DNA from: Candidatus Dormiibacterota bacterium
Lineage (GTDB): Bacteria > Vulcanimicrobiota > Vulcanimicrobiia > Vulcanimicrobiales > Vulcanimicrobiaceae
DNA length: 58,610 bases
Reading direction: 5' to 3'
Assembly (NCBI GenBank): GCA_035532835.1
Contig: DATKQG010000061.1
Location: 1-58,610 of the forward strand
In this document: positions 34,614 through 43,794 of the stretch, piece by piece
Position numbering within the stretch: position 1 is the stretch's first letter
Layout: every line of letters begins with the position of its first letter
Notes under the pieces: model-generated
Told to the model about the DNA's origin: nothing
Databases searched by the model: none
Seen by the model: only the letters and a program-made list of their open reading frames with translations
Made by a program: the position numbers and the translations under genes

Positions 34614-35875
34614 AGGTCCGCGCGCGTCGGCGGCAGGTCGACGCGTCCGTGCTCGTCCGGTCGCGCCAACAGCGCTTGGAAGAGCCCGATGTTTCCAGCC
34701 GCGAAGTTCGCCGCGCTCCCGGCCATATAGAGCCGCCACGTGCGATACGCGCGCGCACCCGCAGCCTCGATCGCCGCATCGCGATGGCGTTCGATGTTCT
34801 CGACCCACGCTCGCAGCGTGCGGACGTAATGCTCGCGCAGATTCTCGACGTCGCGTACCTCGAATCCGCAGCGCTCCGCGATCTCCAGGCTCTTCCCGAT
34901 CGCTACGAGTTCGCCGTCCGGAAACACGTAGCGGTCGACGAAACCGCGAGCCTTTCCGCCGCGCCGTCCGGGACTCTGTTCGGCGATACCGTGATTGAGA
35001 AAGAGCCCGCCGGGGCGCAGCGCGCCCAGTACCGTTTCGAAATAGGCGGGTAATTGGGCCAGCCCCACGTGCTCGACCATGCCGATGCTCGCAATGCGAT
35101 CGAACGTCATGCCCTGCAAATCGCGATAGTCGCGCAGTTCCACGCGCGCCGTTTCGGTCAATCCCGCCAGCTCTATGCGCCGTTGCGTTTCGTCGCGTTG
35201 CCGCGCACTCAGGGTGATACCCAGGACGTTCGCTCCATACGAGCGGGCGGCATGGATGAGGAGCGCTCCCCATCCGCAACCGATGTCCAGCAACGTCATG
35301 CCGCGGCGTAGCCTTAACTTGCGCGCGATATAGTCGAGCTTGGCTAGCTGGGCCGCTTCAAGATCCATTGCCGGCGATTCGTAGTACGCGCACGAGTAGG
35401 CCATCGATCGATCCAGAAAGCTTTCGTAGAATTGCACGGGATGATCGTAATGGTAGGTGATGGCGGCCCGATCGCGCTCGCGCGAATGCATCTCGCCGCG
35501 TAGGCGCGCGGGGCTCGAGCCGTTGCCGTTGCCGGCTCGCGGTAACCGCGATAACAAGTATCCGGCGTGGAGCGTCCTGGCCAGCGAACGGTCCACATCG
35601 GCGGCGTTGAAAGCGGAGACGGCGCTAGGCAAATCTCCCTCGACGTCGAGCTGCCCTTCGACGAAGGCTCTGCCCGCGTTGAGATCGACCGGGGGCGCAA
35701 ACGCGGTGCGCAGCGCGTCGGGCGAATTGACGAGCAGGGTAAACGTGCGGGTGACGTCGCGGCTGGGCAGTATGCTGCCGTCCCAGAGACGCACGTCGAA
35801 GCCCCGTAAGAAGCGTTGGCCAAAGATCGTCTCGAGCAGGGCAACGTTGCGTGCGATTAAACGATCTTGCTGCAT
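34598..35875 (-). CDS. cfa: Cyclopropane-fatty-acyl-phospholipid synthase
   Basis: A 425-residue enzyme with the SAM-binding motif LLDIGCGWGALLIH and the flanking Cfa signatures YHYDHPVQFYESFLD, SIGMVEHVG and GRRGGKARGFVDRYVFPDGEL. It transfers a methylene group from SAM to unsaturated acyl chains of membrane phospholipids. It is convergent with the liv operon and upstream of nothing on its own strand for 20 bases, then nagA; the two minus-strand genes may be co-transcribed. Confidence 0.93.
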   Translation of the reverse strand: MQQDRLIARNVALLETIFGQRFLRGFDVRLWDGSILPSRDVTRTFTLLVNSPDALRTAFAPPVDLNAGRAFVEGQLDVEGDLPSAVSAFNAADVDRSLARTLHAGYLLSRLPRAGNGNGSSPARLRGEMHSRERDRAAITYHYDHPVQFYESFLDRSMAYSCAYYESPAMDLEAAQLAKLDYIARKLRLRRGMTLLDIGCGWGALLIHAARSYGANVLGITLSARQRDETQRRIELAGLTETARVELRDYRDLQGMTFDRIASIGMVEHVGLAQLPAYFETVLGALRPGGLFLNHGIAEQSPGRRGGKARGFVDRYVFPDGELVAIGKSLEIAERCGFEVRDVENLREHYVRTLRAWVENIERHRDAAIEAAGARAYRTWRLYMAGSAANFAAGNIGLFQALLARPDEHGRVDLPPTRADLYPPR

Positions 35876-35895
35876 CGAGTTCTCCCTCCGATGAA

Positions 35896-36993
35896 TCAGG
35901 CCGCGGTTGGTCGCCCCACGTGTACGCCGTAGACGCCTTGCCCCGCGACCATCGTACCAACGATTGCGTAGTCTTCATCCCAAATCGAGAGATCGGCGCG
36001 CATGCCCGGAGCGATGCGCCCCATCTCGTGTTCGTGCTTGATCAATTTCGCCGGTGCGTGCGTCGCCGCGACGATCGCTTGAGCGAAGGAAATTTCGGCG
36101 TACGACATGTAGTTGCGCACCGCTTGATCGATGCGTAACGCGCTGCCGGCAATGGTGCCGTCGTCCGAGCGCATGACGCCGCCCTCGATGTGGTATCCGG
36201 AATCGGCGGGCGGCATGTTGTCGGTCGCGAGCACGATGCGGTCGCCGAGCGTGCGGTACAGAATATCGACCATAACCGGAGAGACGTGATATCCGTCGCC
36301 GATCACTTGCACCAACGTCCGGCGGTCTTGGATGAACGCAGCCAATATCGACGGATCGCGGTGGTCCAGCGGCGGCATACCGTTAAAGGCATGCGTCAAC
36401 GAACGAAAGCCCAAACCGATCGCGAGCAGTCCATCGCCGTAGCGCGCCGATGTGTGCCCGGCGGAGCATACGACACCGTGTTCCAGAAAGACCCGCATCG
36501 CTTGCGCGGCTCCCTCGACTTCGGGCGCCATCGTGACGAGCAGGCACGCTCCCTTGCATGCGTCGACCATCTCTTTCGCGCGCTCGGCGGACGCCGGCAA
36601 GAGCCAATCGCTGCGGTGGACGCGCCGGAATTTCGGATTGAGAAACGGTCCTTCAAAATGGATGCCTAGGCACCGCGCGCCGCGGGGCGTGTCTTCTTCG
36701 AGGTCGTGTGCGGCATCGACGATGTCCGACGCGGCGTGCAGCATCGATTCGAAAGGCGCCGTCATCACGCTGGCTACGAATCCCGTCGCGCCCATGCGCG
36801 CGTACTCCGCCGCCGCTACGGCCACCGCGTTGCCCTGGTCGCGGTTGAAGAGAAACTCGCCCGCTCCGTTGGTGTGCACGTCGATCAGGCCGGGAGCGAT
36901 GCTGCTCCCCGCCGGCAGGGCGTAATCCGATGGACCGTCGGCCGGAAGAATTGCCGCGATGCGTCCGTTTTCGATGGATAGCCGCCCGTACAT
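35896..36993 (-). CDS. nagA: N-acetylglucosamine-6-phosphate deacetylase
   Basis: A 365-residue amidohydrolase from ATG 36993. Diagnostic stretches are PGLIDVHTNGAGEF, GIHFEGPFLNPKF, AGHTSARY, THAFNGMPPLDHRDP, VIGDGYHVSP and LATDNMPPAD. It deacetylates GlcNAc-6-phosphate in amino-sugar and cell-wall recycling. The ATG lacks a ribosome site, and the frame continues upstream through STGVTLGPAFIAIGDGSS, which resembles the natural first strand of amidohydrolases; see the separate ribosome-binding-site entry. The real N-terminus is probably about 20 residues longer. Confidence 0.9.
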   Translation of the reverse strand: MYGRLSIENGRIAAILPADGPSDYALPAGSSIAPGLIDVHTNGAGEFLFNRDQGNAVAVAAAEYARMGATGFVASVMTAPFESMLHAASDIVDAAHDLEEDTPRGARCLGIHFEGPFLNPKFRRVHRSDWLLPASAERAKEMVDACKGACLLVTMAPEVEGAAQAMRVFLEHGVVCSAGHTSARYGDGLLAIGLGFRSLTHAFNGMPPLDHRDPSILAAFIQDRRTLVQVIGDGYHVSPVMVDILYRTLGDRIVLATDNMPPADSGYHIEGGVMRSDDGTIAGSALRIDQAVRNYMSYAEISFAQAIVAATHAPAKLIKHEHEMGRIAPGMRADLSIWDEDYAIVGTMVAGQGVYGVHVGRPTAA

Positions 36994-37050
36994 CGACGAG
37001 CCGTCACCGATCGCAATGAACGCCGGGCCGAGGGTAACTCCTGTTGACGT

Positions 37051-37064
37051 AATCGGCCTCCTTA
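37051..37064 (-). promoter_or_regulatory. Perfect Shine-Dalgarno TAAGGAGG upstream of nagA without a canonical start
   Basis: Minus-strand TAAGGAGG (37057-37064) is an eight-base match to the 16S anti-Shine-Dalgarno. The codons after it, in the nagA frame, are CCG, ATT (37053-37051), ACG and TCA; no ATG/GTG/TTG appears until 36993, 64 bases away. ATT 37053 is the best candidate start even though spacing is short. Confidence 0.55.
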
Positions 37065-37097
37065 GCGAGCGATTTTAAGGCTTCGACGCCCCATGTA

Positions 37098-39818
37098 TCA
37101 CCGCCCCTTGCGCAGGAACCGCGCAAAGAATCCGGCCTTTTGCGGTGGGGGCTCGGGCATCGGGGCAGCGAGGGCCGCATGCTCGGAAGCCGAGCGAGCG
37201 AGGCGTTCCAGGCGCGCCATATGTGCCTGAGCGTGCCCTTCCAGGGTCGATCGCAGCGCTTCGAGCTGGTTCCAGCCGGCCGGCGCGCGCCCGGCTGCGA
37301 CCGCGCGCTCGTACTCTAACGACGACACGACAAAAATGCGTTCGCTCGCGATGTTACGTTCGCGTAGATACTGGCTAGCAAGTTCCACGACGCCGCGCCG
37401 CTCGGACGACGCTTCGTTGTCGGCGATCGTGTGCGCGAAAGTCATCGGCTTGCCGAATTCGGCTACGCGTTCGTAGACGGCAAGTTCTCGATCCGAAAGC
37501 TGGCGCGAGAAGAGACACAGCACCTCGCTTGCGTGGCTGGCCGCGACCACCGTGATATCCTCGGCGGCACTGTCTCCCGAATCGAATGCGGGCGCGTGCA
37601 CAAGCACCAGTTCGCGCGGCAGGCCCCACGGAACGAGCACGAGCACGGGTGCGTCGGCGGCGGCGGCGGATGCGCGTTCGAACGGCAGTTCCTCCCAGCG
37701 CCCCCGCGCATCCAGCGTGAACGCCTGTTCGCTCGGCCCGTACCGGACGTGGATGGGAAAGCGCACGCTGCCGGCGACGTCGTCCGTCAACACCACCCTG
37801 CCCGCGATTGCGTTGATAAGGCTCGACTTACCGCGCCGGAGCGCACCTAGCACCGCAACCCTCCATCGTGTGGGCTGCAGCCCCGCGTCGTATACCTGCG
37901 CGTCGAACGCCGCCGCGTCGGCATGCGCGATGCGCACCGCCTCGGAGCCCGCATCGGCCGGCGCGATTTCCTCGTCGCGTTCGATAAAGTGTTCGACCGT
38001 CGCAGCGACGCGCGCGCGGCCTTCGGCGAGCTCGGTTCGGCGTGCGAGCAATGCGGCGCGTACGCCTTCTTGCGTCCCTTCCCGGCCGGCTTGCAGCGCG
38101 CGATCTATCGATCCCAGTTCGATATCGCGTTTGTCGACGACCGCGCGGGCAAGCGCCTGCGCGAGATCGTCGTACACTCGTTGCATCCGTGAGCCGATGC
38201 GGTCCGCAAACGCCTGCGTCTGCGTTCGCAACCGCGGGAAAATCTCGGAGCGAAGATCGGCGAGGAGTTCGCGCTTCATGTAACTGCCCGGTTGACGGGT
38301 CGCGAACCGGCTCGCGATGTCGTGCACGAGCGCGATGGCCGGCCCGCCGATCGCCTCCAGGACGATCGTTGCGGCGACGGCGGCGCGGACGTTCCCGCTC
38401 CAAAGACTCGTGCTCGGTTCGGCACCGAACGCGCGCGCGGCCGCATCGTTTGCGCTCCAGCGCACCGATGCGATCGTTTCGATGCGTTCCAGGGACGACT
38501 CGATATCGTCGCACACGGCCTGCGCCGCATCGCGGGCGAAATCCGCGACGACCGCGGCCAGGACGCGATCGACGATAATATGGAGCCGAGCGCGATCGCG
38601 TAACCGCGCGATGTCGGCGGAATCGAATCCCTGCGAGAGCGCTCGTTCCAACTCTTGCGCGAGGTCGAGGCCGCGTTCGTCGATCCGTTTGCGTTCTTGC
38701 ATCCCGCCGCGCAGTATACGTTCGTGCTCCGTTCTCGCGCGTTCGTCAACGTTTCGCAATGCCGGGACGAGCATCGCGCGCTGTTCGCTCAGCGACGTCG
38801 CATCCAATGCCAGCATGTCGAGGTCGCGCCCGATGTCGTCGAGCGTATCGGCCACGGCTCCATCTACCTGCGATGCGACTCGACGTAACCGCGCGCGCCC
38901 GGTTCGCCTGATGAGCGAGGCGTCCAGCGCCGCTAAAAACTTTGGAAAGCGGCTGGCTTCGACGGCCCCGGGATCGCCGGTCAGTACGCCGTCCACGTAT
39001 TCTCGAGCCGAAAGCGCGTAGACGTACGTCCCGGGCGCGTGAATCGCCGCCATATTGGCAATGCGCTCGTAGGCGTGCTCCCATCCGGGACGGCCGTCGG
39101 CTTGCGGCTGCTGCCAAAGATCGATCTTGGTCTGCACGATGAAAATCGAGTCGATGTGCTGCCGGACAATGCCTAAGAACGCGGCATCCCCCTCGGTGAA
39201 CGGCTGTTGCGAATCGATCAGGTAGAGCACCGCATCGGCGGTCGGCAGAAACTGCAGCGTGGCCCGGCGGTGCGCCGGGTTAATCGAGGCGAGGCCGGGC
39301 GTATCGGCAAGCACGAAGCCGCGTTCTAAAAACGGAGAATCCGTCGCGACGACGACGCGCGAGGGCGCATCGGCTTCACCTTTGGTCGCATCGTGGATCG
39401 TTCCCACGTCCCCGTTCCCGACTGCGATAAAACGATTGAGCCGATCGAGGGGGATCCGCTCGGTACGCCCGTCTTCGTACACCGCGGTGGCCAGCGTCTC
39501 TTTGCCGTAATTAAGCTCGGTGATCGTCGCCGTCGACGGGTTGATGTCGGTGGCGAGCAAACCGGCGAGTTGCGTGCCCGCGCTCGTCTGCTCGTAACGA
39601 AACTTCCCCAGCAGGGCGTTGAGCAGAAAGGACTTTCCGCTGGAAAATTCTCCCACGACCGCCAGGACGAACGTGTCGCCCTGCAGTCTCTTGCGGGCGG
39701 ACCGAACCTCGCTAAGATCGCGCTCGACGAGCAGCGGTTCGAGTACGAGCAATTGCGCGACCAAATCGTCGCGCGTTTGCTCGTACTGCCGCATAGCATC
39801 GGTATCGACTCGACTCAT
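37098..39818 (-). CDS. Bacterial dynamin-like protein with two GTPase domains
   Basis: A 906-residue protein. The first GTPase domain shows G1 GEFSSGKSFLLNALLG (56-71), G3 ADTPGLASI and G4 QTKIDLW; a long coiled, amphipathic helical region follows; a second G1 GALRRGKSSLINAIAG lies near residue 660. In the second domain the DxxG position reads APAFDSGDS and no clear TKxD is seen, so it may bind but not hydrolyse GTP. Fused tandem dynamins such as Bacillus DynA remodel or protect membranes. It is followed 30 bases upstream-wise by the mutase gene on the same strand. Confidence 0.85.
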   Translation of the reverse strand: MSRVDTDAMRQYEQTRDDLVAQLLVLEPLLVERDLSEVRSARKRLQGDTFVLAVVGEFSSGKSFLLNALLGKFRYEQTSAGTQLAGLLATDINPSTATITELNYGKETLATAVYEDGRTERIPLDRLNRFIAVGNGDVGTIHDATKGEADAPSRVVVATDSPFLERGFVLADTPGLASINPAHRRATLQFLPTADAVLYLIDSQQPFTEGDAAFLGIVRQHIDSIFIVQTKIDLWQQPQADGRPGWEHAYERIANMAAIHAPGTYVYALSAREYVDGVLTGDPGAVEASRFPKFLAALDASLIRRTGRARLRRVASQVDGAVADTLDDIGRDLDMLALDATSLSEQRAMLVPALRNVDERARTEHERILRGGMQERKRIDERGLDLAQELERALSQGFDSADIARLRDRARLHIIVDRVLAAVVADFARDAAQAVCDDIESSLERIETIASVRWSANDAAARAFGAEPSTSLWSGNVRAAVAATIVLEAIGGPAIALVHDIASRFATRQPGSYMKRELLADLRSEIFPRLRTQTQAFADRIGSRMQRVYDDLAQALARAVVDKRDIELGSIDRALQAGREGTQEGVRAALLARRTELAEGRARVAATVEHFIERDEEIAPADAGSEAVRIAHADAAAFDAQVYDAGLQPTRWRVAVLGALRRGKSSLINAIAGRVVLTDDVAGSVRFPIHVRYGPSEQAFTLDARGRWEELPFERASAAAADAPVLVLVPWGLPRELVLVHAPAFDSGDSAAEDITVVAASHASEVLCLFSRQLSDRELAVYERVAEFGKPMTFAHTIADNEASSERRGVVELASQYLRERNIASERIFVVSSLEYERAVAAGRAPAGWNQLEALRSTLEGHAQAHMARLERLARSASEHAALAAPMPEPPPQKAGFFARFLRKGR

Positions 39819-39846
39819 TCGAAGGAAATTCGTCCTTGGGTTGCTG

Positions 39847-41196
39847 CTATTGCCGAATCAGCGCTAGCGCTTCGTCCCGGTGGCGCTCCATCAATGCGAG
39901 CGAATCCCCTTCGACGTTGAGCCGAAGGAGCGGCTCGGTATTCGACGGACGCACGTTCATCCACCAATCGGGGTAACCGATCGTAACGCCGTCGAGATGA
40001 TCGATCTGCGCGTCCGCATAGTGGGCTTGCAACTGCGCGAGCTTCGCGGGGATGTCGTGAACGGTGCTGTTGATTTCCCCGGAGCGAAAGCGCGTATCGA
40101 TCGGACGGATCACGTCGCTGACCGGAGCGTCGGCCTCGCCGAAGACCTCGAGGCATTGTAGGAATGCGATCATCCCCGAGTCGGCATACCAGTTGTCCTT
40201 GAAGTAGAAGTGGCCGGAGTGCTCTCCGCCAAACATCACGTCGCGCTCGCGCATGATTTTTTTGATGATCGAGTGGCCCACTTGCGAACGAATCGGTACG
40301 CCGCCGGCGCGCTCGATTTGCTCGGGGACGCTGCGGCTACAGATCAAGTTGTAGAGAATGCGCGACCCGGGATATTTTTTGAGCGTGTTCAGGGCGACTA
40401 GGGCCGTGACGGTGCTGCCATCGATCAGAGCGCCGCGTTCGTCGACGATGAACATACGATCCGCGTCGCCGTCGAAGGCCACGCCGACGTCGCAGCCGTG
40501 TTTCTTCACCGCGGCCTGGAGATCGGCCATATTCTCGGGTTCGATCGGGCTCGCGGGATGATTCGGAAAGCTGCCGTCGAGTTCGAAGTAGAGCGGCACG
40601 ATTTCGCACGGCAGATGTTTGAAAACGTACGGCACGGTCTCGCCGGCCATACCGTTTCCGGCATCGACCGCAATTTTGAACGGCTTGATCGCCGAGCGAT
40701 CGACGAACGAGAGGCAATGCTCGGCAAACGCGTCCAGAACGTTCCGCCGTTCGATATGGCCGGGACTAGCGGCCGGCTCGGGGAGGCGTCCGGCCAGGAT
40801 GTTATCGCGGATGGTCGATAGCCCGGTGTCGAGCGAAATCGCCTCCGCGCGCGCGCGCGTGAACTTCATCCCGTTGTACTGTGCGGGGTTATGCGAGGCC
40901 GTGATCATAACGCCGCCGTCGAAGCCATATTTTCCGACTGCGAAGTAGAGCGCGTCGGTGGATACCTTGCCGATGTCCAGGACGTCCGCACCGGCCTCGG
41001 TCGCACCCCGAGCGAATGCCTCGAAGAGATTCTCGCCGCTAGGACGCATGTCGCGTCCCACTACGACTTTCTTGGCACCGAGTAGCGAAACAAAGCATCG
41101 TCCGATCCGATATGCGACCTCGTCGTCGATCTCGGACGGATAAATTCCGCGGACGTCGTAGGACTTGAAAATACTCGGATCGATCTGCGTTGGCAT
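39847..41196 (-). CDS. Phosphomannomutase/phosphoglucomutase
   Basis: A 449-residue alpha-D-phosphohexomutase from ATG 41196 (MPTQIDPSIFKSYDVRGIYP). The phosphoserine loop is MITASHNPAQYNGMKF, the Mg-binding loop DGDADRMF, the sugar-binding loop GGEHSGHFYF and the phosphate-binding loop RPSNTEPLLRL. It interconverts 1- and 6-phosphates of mannose or glucose, feeding GDP-mannose and envelope sugars. This could supply the polyprenyl-phosphate-mannose used by the PMT enzyme at 18.8 kb (inference). Confidence 0.92.
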   Translation of the reverse strand: MPTQIDPSIFKSYDVRGIYPSEIDDEVAYRIGRCFVSLLGAKKVVVGRDMRPSGENLFEAFARGATEAGADVLDIGKVSTDALYFAVGKYGFDGGVMITASHNPAQYNGMKFTRARAEAISLDTGLSTIRDNILAGRLPEPAASPGHIERRNVLDAFAEHCLSFVDRSAIKPFKIAVDAGNGMAGETVPYVFKHLPCEIVPLYFELDGSFPNHPASPIEPENMADLQAAVKKHGCDVGVAFDGDADRMFIVDERGALIDGSTVTALVALNTLKKYPGSRILYNLICSRSVPEQIERAGGVPIRSQVGHSIIKKIMRERDVMFGGEHSGHFYFKDNWYADSGMIAFLQCLEVFGEADAPVSDVIRPIDTRFRSGEINSTVHDIPAKLAQLQAHYADAQIDHLDGVTIGYPDWWMNVRPSNTEPLLRLNVEGDSLALMERHRDEALALIRQ

Positions 41197-41244
41197 GACG
41201 GTTTCTCGTTCGGAAGGGTTGGCGGTGCGACCTCTGTTGGGTTC

Positions 41245-42621
41245 GTGAAGGCGAGGCAATCGCCGTTTTCCCGCGTTACCGGAACACTTGTGTTTACGGT
41301 CTTTCTCGTTATCGTCCTTGCGGTCGCCGTGCAGGGAGCGTTCCAGACGCGGGCCAGCATCGCGCAAACCTTCGATCGGCAGTCGCGCATCGAGCAGGCG
41401 CAGGTGGCACTTGAAGAGCTGCTGCGTTTGCAAATCGACGAAGAGAATTCCGTCCGCGGCTATATCCTCAACCGCGATCTCTTCTATCTGCAACAGTATG
41501 CCGGCGCGGTGGCGTCGTTCGATCGCAAGGAACAGACCGTTCGCTTGGCTTTGGAGGCCGAGCAGCTCAACGGCGCCCTGACGATGCTCGAGCAGTATGC
41601 CACGCTGCAACAACAATGGCGTACCCAGGTTGCGCGGCCGATGCTCGCGCGGCCCGATCGTTCGATGGAAGAGATCGATAAGCAGAACAAGGCGTTCTCC
41701 GATTACGAAAACCGAACCGCCGACGCCATCCGCTTGGTCCTCGCGAATACCAATGCGGCGCTGGCCCTGAGCACGCAGACGCAAATCAATCAAACGCTGT
41801 ACGTCCGCGCGTTTTGGTTGCTGGTGTTCGGCCTCATGACCATCCTCTTCAACGCTTACGGCTCGCGTGTGAGCAAAGAGTTGGAAGAAGAGCGCACGAC
41901 CACCGAGATTCTGCAACGGGCGTTTCGCAGCCAGCACGTCCCGTTGCCCAATTGCGAGGTTGGGAGCGCGTATCTCGCGGCGAGCAGCCACCTAGCGGTC
42001 GGCGGCGACGTCTTCGACGTGTATCGTCTGTCGGGAAATCTCGCGCTCGTCTTGATCGCCGACGTTAGCGGTAAGGGCGTCGACGCGGCGGTCATCACCG
42101 CGTTCATCAAGTTTACGATCCGCGGCATCGCGCTGCGGCGCCGCGATCCCGGCGCGATGCTTGCGGAATTTAATACCGCGTTCGCCCAGACCGTCGAGAA
42201 TCCGTACCTGTTCGTTTCGATGTTCGTGGGCGTGCTCGATACGCAGACGCTCCAGCTGCGATATGCCAGCGCGGGGCACGATTCGGCATTCGTTCGACGT
42301 TCTACCGGAGTGCAACAACTCGCGGTGACCGGGCCGGTGCTGGGCGTCATGGAGGAGCCGTTCGAGACCAAGACGCTCTTCCTGGAAGACGGCGACATGC
42401 TGGTGCTGGCGACCGATGGCCTGACCGAGGCTCGGGACCGCTCGGGCGAGCAATTGCACGAAGAGGGCGCGATGCGGCTGATCGAGCAGAGCAGCGTGCA
42501 CCCGCAACCGCTGGCGGACGAATTGATCGCTCGGGTCAAAGCGCTGGGCGGAAACACGATGCGAGACGATCTCGCCATCCTGGCGATTCGCGTGCGGGAT
42601 CCGCAGGTGAGCGATGCGTAA
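41245..42621 (+). CDS. Membrane sensor with CHASE3-like domain and SpoIIE-type PP2C phosphatase
   Basis: A 458-residue protein from GTG 41245. A transmembrane helix (LVFTVFLVIVLAVAVQGAF) leads into a four-helix extracytoplasmic sensor (LQIDEENSVRGYILNRD, typical of CHASE3), a second helix (FWLLVFGLMTILFNAYG) and a PP2C SpoIIE domain (SSHLAVGGDVFDVYRL; IADVSGKGVDAAV; GHDSAFV; LATDGLTEARD; RDDLAILAIRV). Such phosphatases act on anti-anti-sigma factors in partner-switching. No anti-sigma partner is visible next to it. Confidence 0.88.
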   Translation: MKARQSPFSRVTGTLVFTVFLVIVLAVAVQGAFQTRASIAQTFDRQSRIEQAQVALEELLRLQIDEENSVRGYILNRDLFYLQQYAGAVASFDRKEQTVRLALEAEQLNGALTMLEQYATLQQQWRTQVARPMLARPDRSMEEIDKQNKAFSDYENRTADAIRLVLANTNAALALSTQTQINQTLYVRAFWLLVFGLMTILFNAYGSRVSKELEEERTTTEILQRAFRSQHVPLPNCEVGSAYLAASSHLAVGGDVFDVYRLSGNLALVLIADVSGKGVDAAVITAFIKFTIRGIALRRRDPGAMLAEFNTAFAQTVENPYLFVSMFVGVLDTQTLQLRYASAGHDSAFVRRSTGVQQLAVTGPVLGVMEEPFETKTLFLEDGDMLVLATDGLTEARDRSGEQLHEEGAMRLIEQSSVHPQPLADELIARVKALGGNTMRDDLAILAIRVRDPQVSDA

Positions 42622-43015
42622 GGCGTTGTATGCGTTTGCTATCGTGCTGGCGTGCGTCGCGATGACGCAGGGTGCGCTCAGGGCACAGTGCACGCTCCCC
42701 ATCGGCGCGCGCGTCGTCTTGTACGGTACCAGCGACGATCCCGACGTATTCGTATGGGATTCGCGTTTTCGCATGCGTTCGTACGCGCAGGGGTCGTTCG
42801 ACCAAGCCCGAGCGCTGCTTCCGCACGCGTTGCTCGTCGAGCCGGGGACGCGCGCGCGCATCGTCACTTGCGTTGCCGGATTCGTCGAATCGAAATACAG
42901 CGATCGCGCGGACGACGCGATCGGCATCGTCATCGTCAGCGGGCGCTATCGCGGCCGTGGCGGCTGGGTTCTCGAGACCGACGTGCGCAGCATGTTACGA
43001 CATCCAAGGCGTTAG
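42614..43015 (+). CDS. Small exported protein of unknown function
   Basis: A 133-residue protein with a cleavable signal peptide (MRKALYAFAIVLACVAMTQGA). The mature part is a beta-rich sequence with two cysteines (QCTLPIGARVVLYGTSDDPD; IVTCVAGFVESKY) that could form a disulfide, and a GRYRGRGGWVLETDVR segment reminiscent of small SH3-like domains. The start overlaps the phosphatase gene by eight bases, implying co-expression. No family is recognised with confidence. Confidence 0.65.
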   Translation: MRKALYAFAIVLACVAMTQGALRAQCTLPIGARVVLYGTSDDPDVFVWDSRFRMRSYAQGSFDQARALLPHALLVEPGTRARIVTCVAGFVESKYSDRADDAIGIVIVSGRYRGRGGWVLETDVRSMLRHPRR

Positions 43016-43017
43016 AG

Positions 43018-43794
43018 TTAGAGTACGGCGTCGCGAGCGAAAACCCGGAGCCGGCCGTCCGGGAGCCGGACGCGTTCCATCTCGATTCCGTATGCTTCCT
43101 CGATCGCGTCCCCGGCGAGGACCGCGTTTGGGCGATCGAAGGCGAGGAGACGATCGCAGCCCAGCAGCATCAGGCGATCGGCATAGGCTGCGGCCTCGTT
43201 GAGATCGTGCAGCACGCACAAAACGGTGTGGCCGCGCCGCGCGACCTCGCGCAACAATGCGAGAATCTTGTGCGCTACCCGTACGTCGAGATGGCTGGTC
43301 GGTTCGTCGAGGATCAACACCGGCGTCTCCTGCGCTAATCCCATCGCGATCCACACCCGTTGGCGTTCCCCGCTTGAAAGCGTCGAAAACAATCGCTCGC
43401 GATACGCTTCCATGCGAACCGCTCGTAACGCACGTTCGATCGCGGCCTCGTCGTCCGGAGTGCTCGACCACTCCCACCAACGGTGGTGAGCGAAGCGTGC
43501 GATGCCGACGACGTCGGCGACTTTGAGCGCGTCGGTGAGCGCGTCGTCGCTGGTTACGAACGCCATGCGTCGCGCGCGCTGAGCGGGCCGCAAACGATCG
43601 ACGGCCTCGCCGCCAACGACGATGCTTCCGGTTGCGTGCGGACGAACGCCGGCGATCGCTCGTAGCAGCGTGGTCTTTCCGACTCCGTTCGGGCCGAGAA
43701 CGGCGACGAACTCTCCGGGCTCGACGCTCGCGTTCACGTCGCGCAGCAGCATCCGTCCGTCGATTGAGACGCCGAGATCGCGAAGTTCGATCAC
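43018..43794 (-). CDS. btuD: Vitamin B12 ABC transporter ATP-binding protein
   Basis: A 258-residue ATPase of the FecCD-associated type from GTG 43794: Walker A GPNGVGKTT, signature LSSGERQRVWIAMGL, Walker B VLILDEPTSHLD and switch VLHDLNEAA. It overlaps the permease gene by four bases and is the last gene of the riboswitch-led operon, which fixes its substrate as a cobamide rather than ferric siderophore. Confidence 0.9.
   Translation of the reverse strand: MIELRDLGVSIDGRMLLRDVNASVEPGEFVAVLGPNGVGKTTLLRAIAGVRPHATGSIVVGGEAVDRLRPAQRARRMAFVTSDDALTDALKVADVVGIARFAHHRWWEWSSTPDDEAAIERALRAVRMEAYRERLFSTLSSGERQRVWIAMGLAQETPVLILDEPTSHLDVRVAHKILALLREVARRGHTVLCVLHDLNEAAAYADRLMLLGCDRLLAFDRPNAVLAGDAIEEAYGIEMERVRLPDGRLRVFARDAVL

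Noticed and set aside
41197-41991. Upstream extension of the phosphohexomutase frame
   Set aside because: It runs antisense through the sensor-phosphatase gene; ATG 41196 matches the start of the enzyme family.
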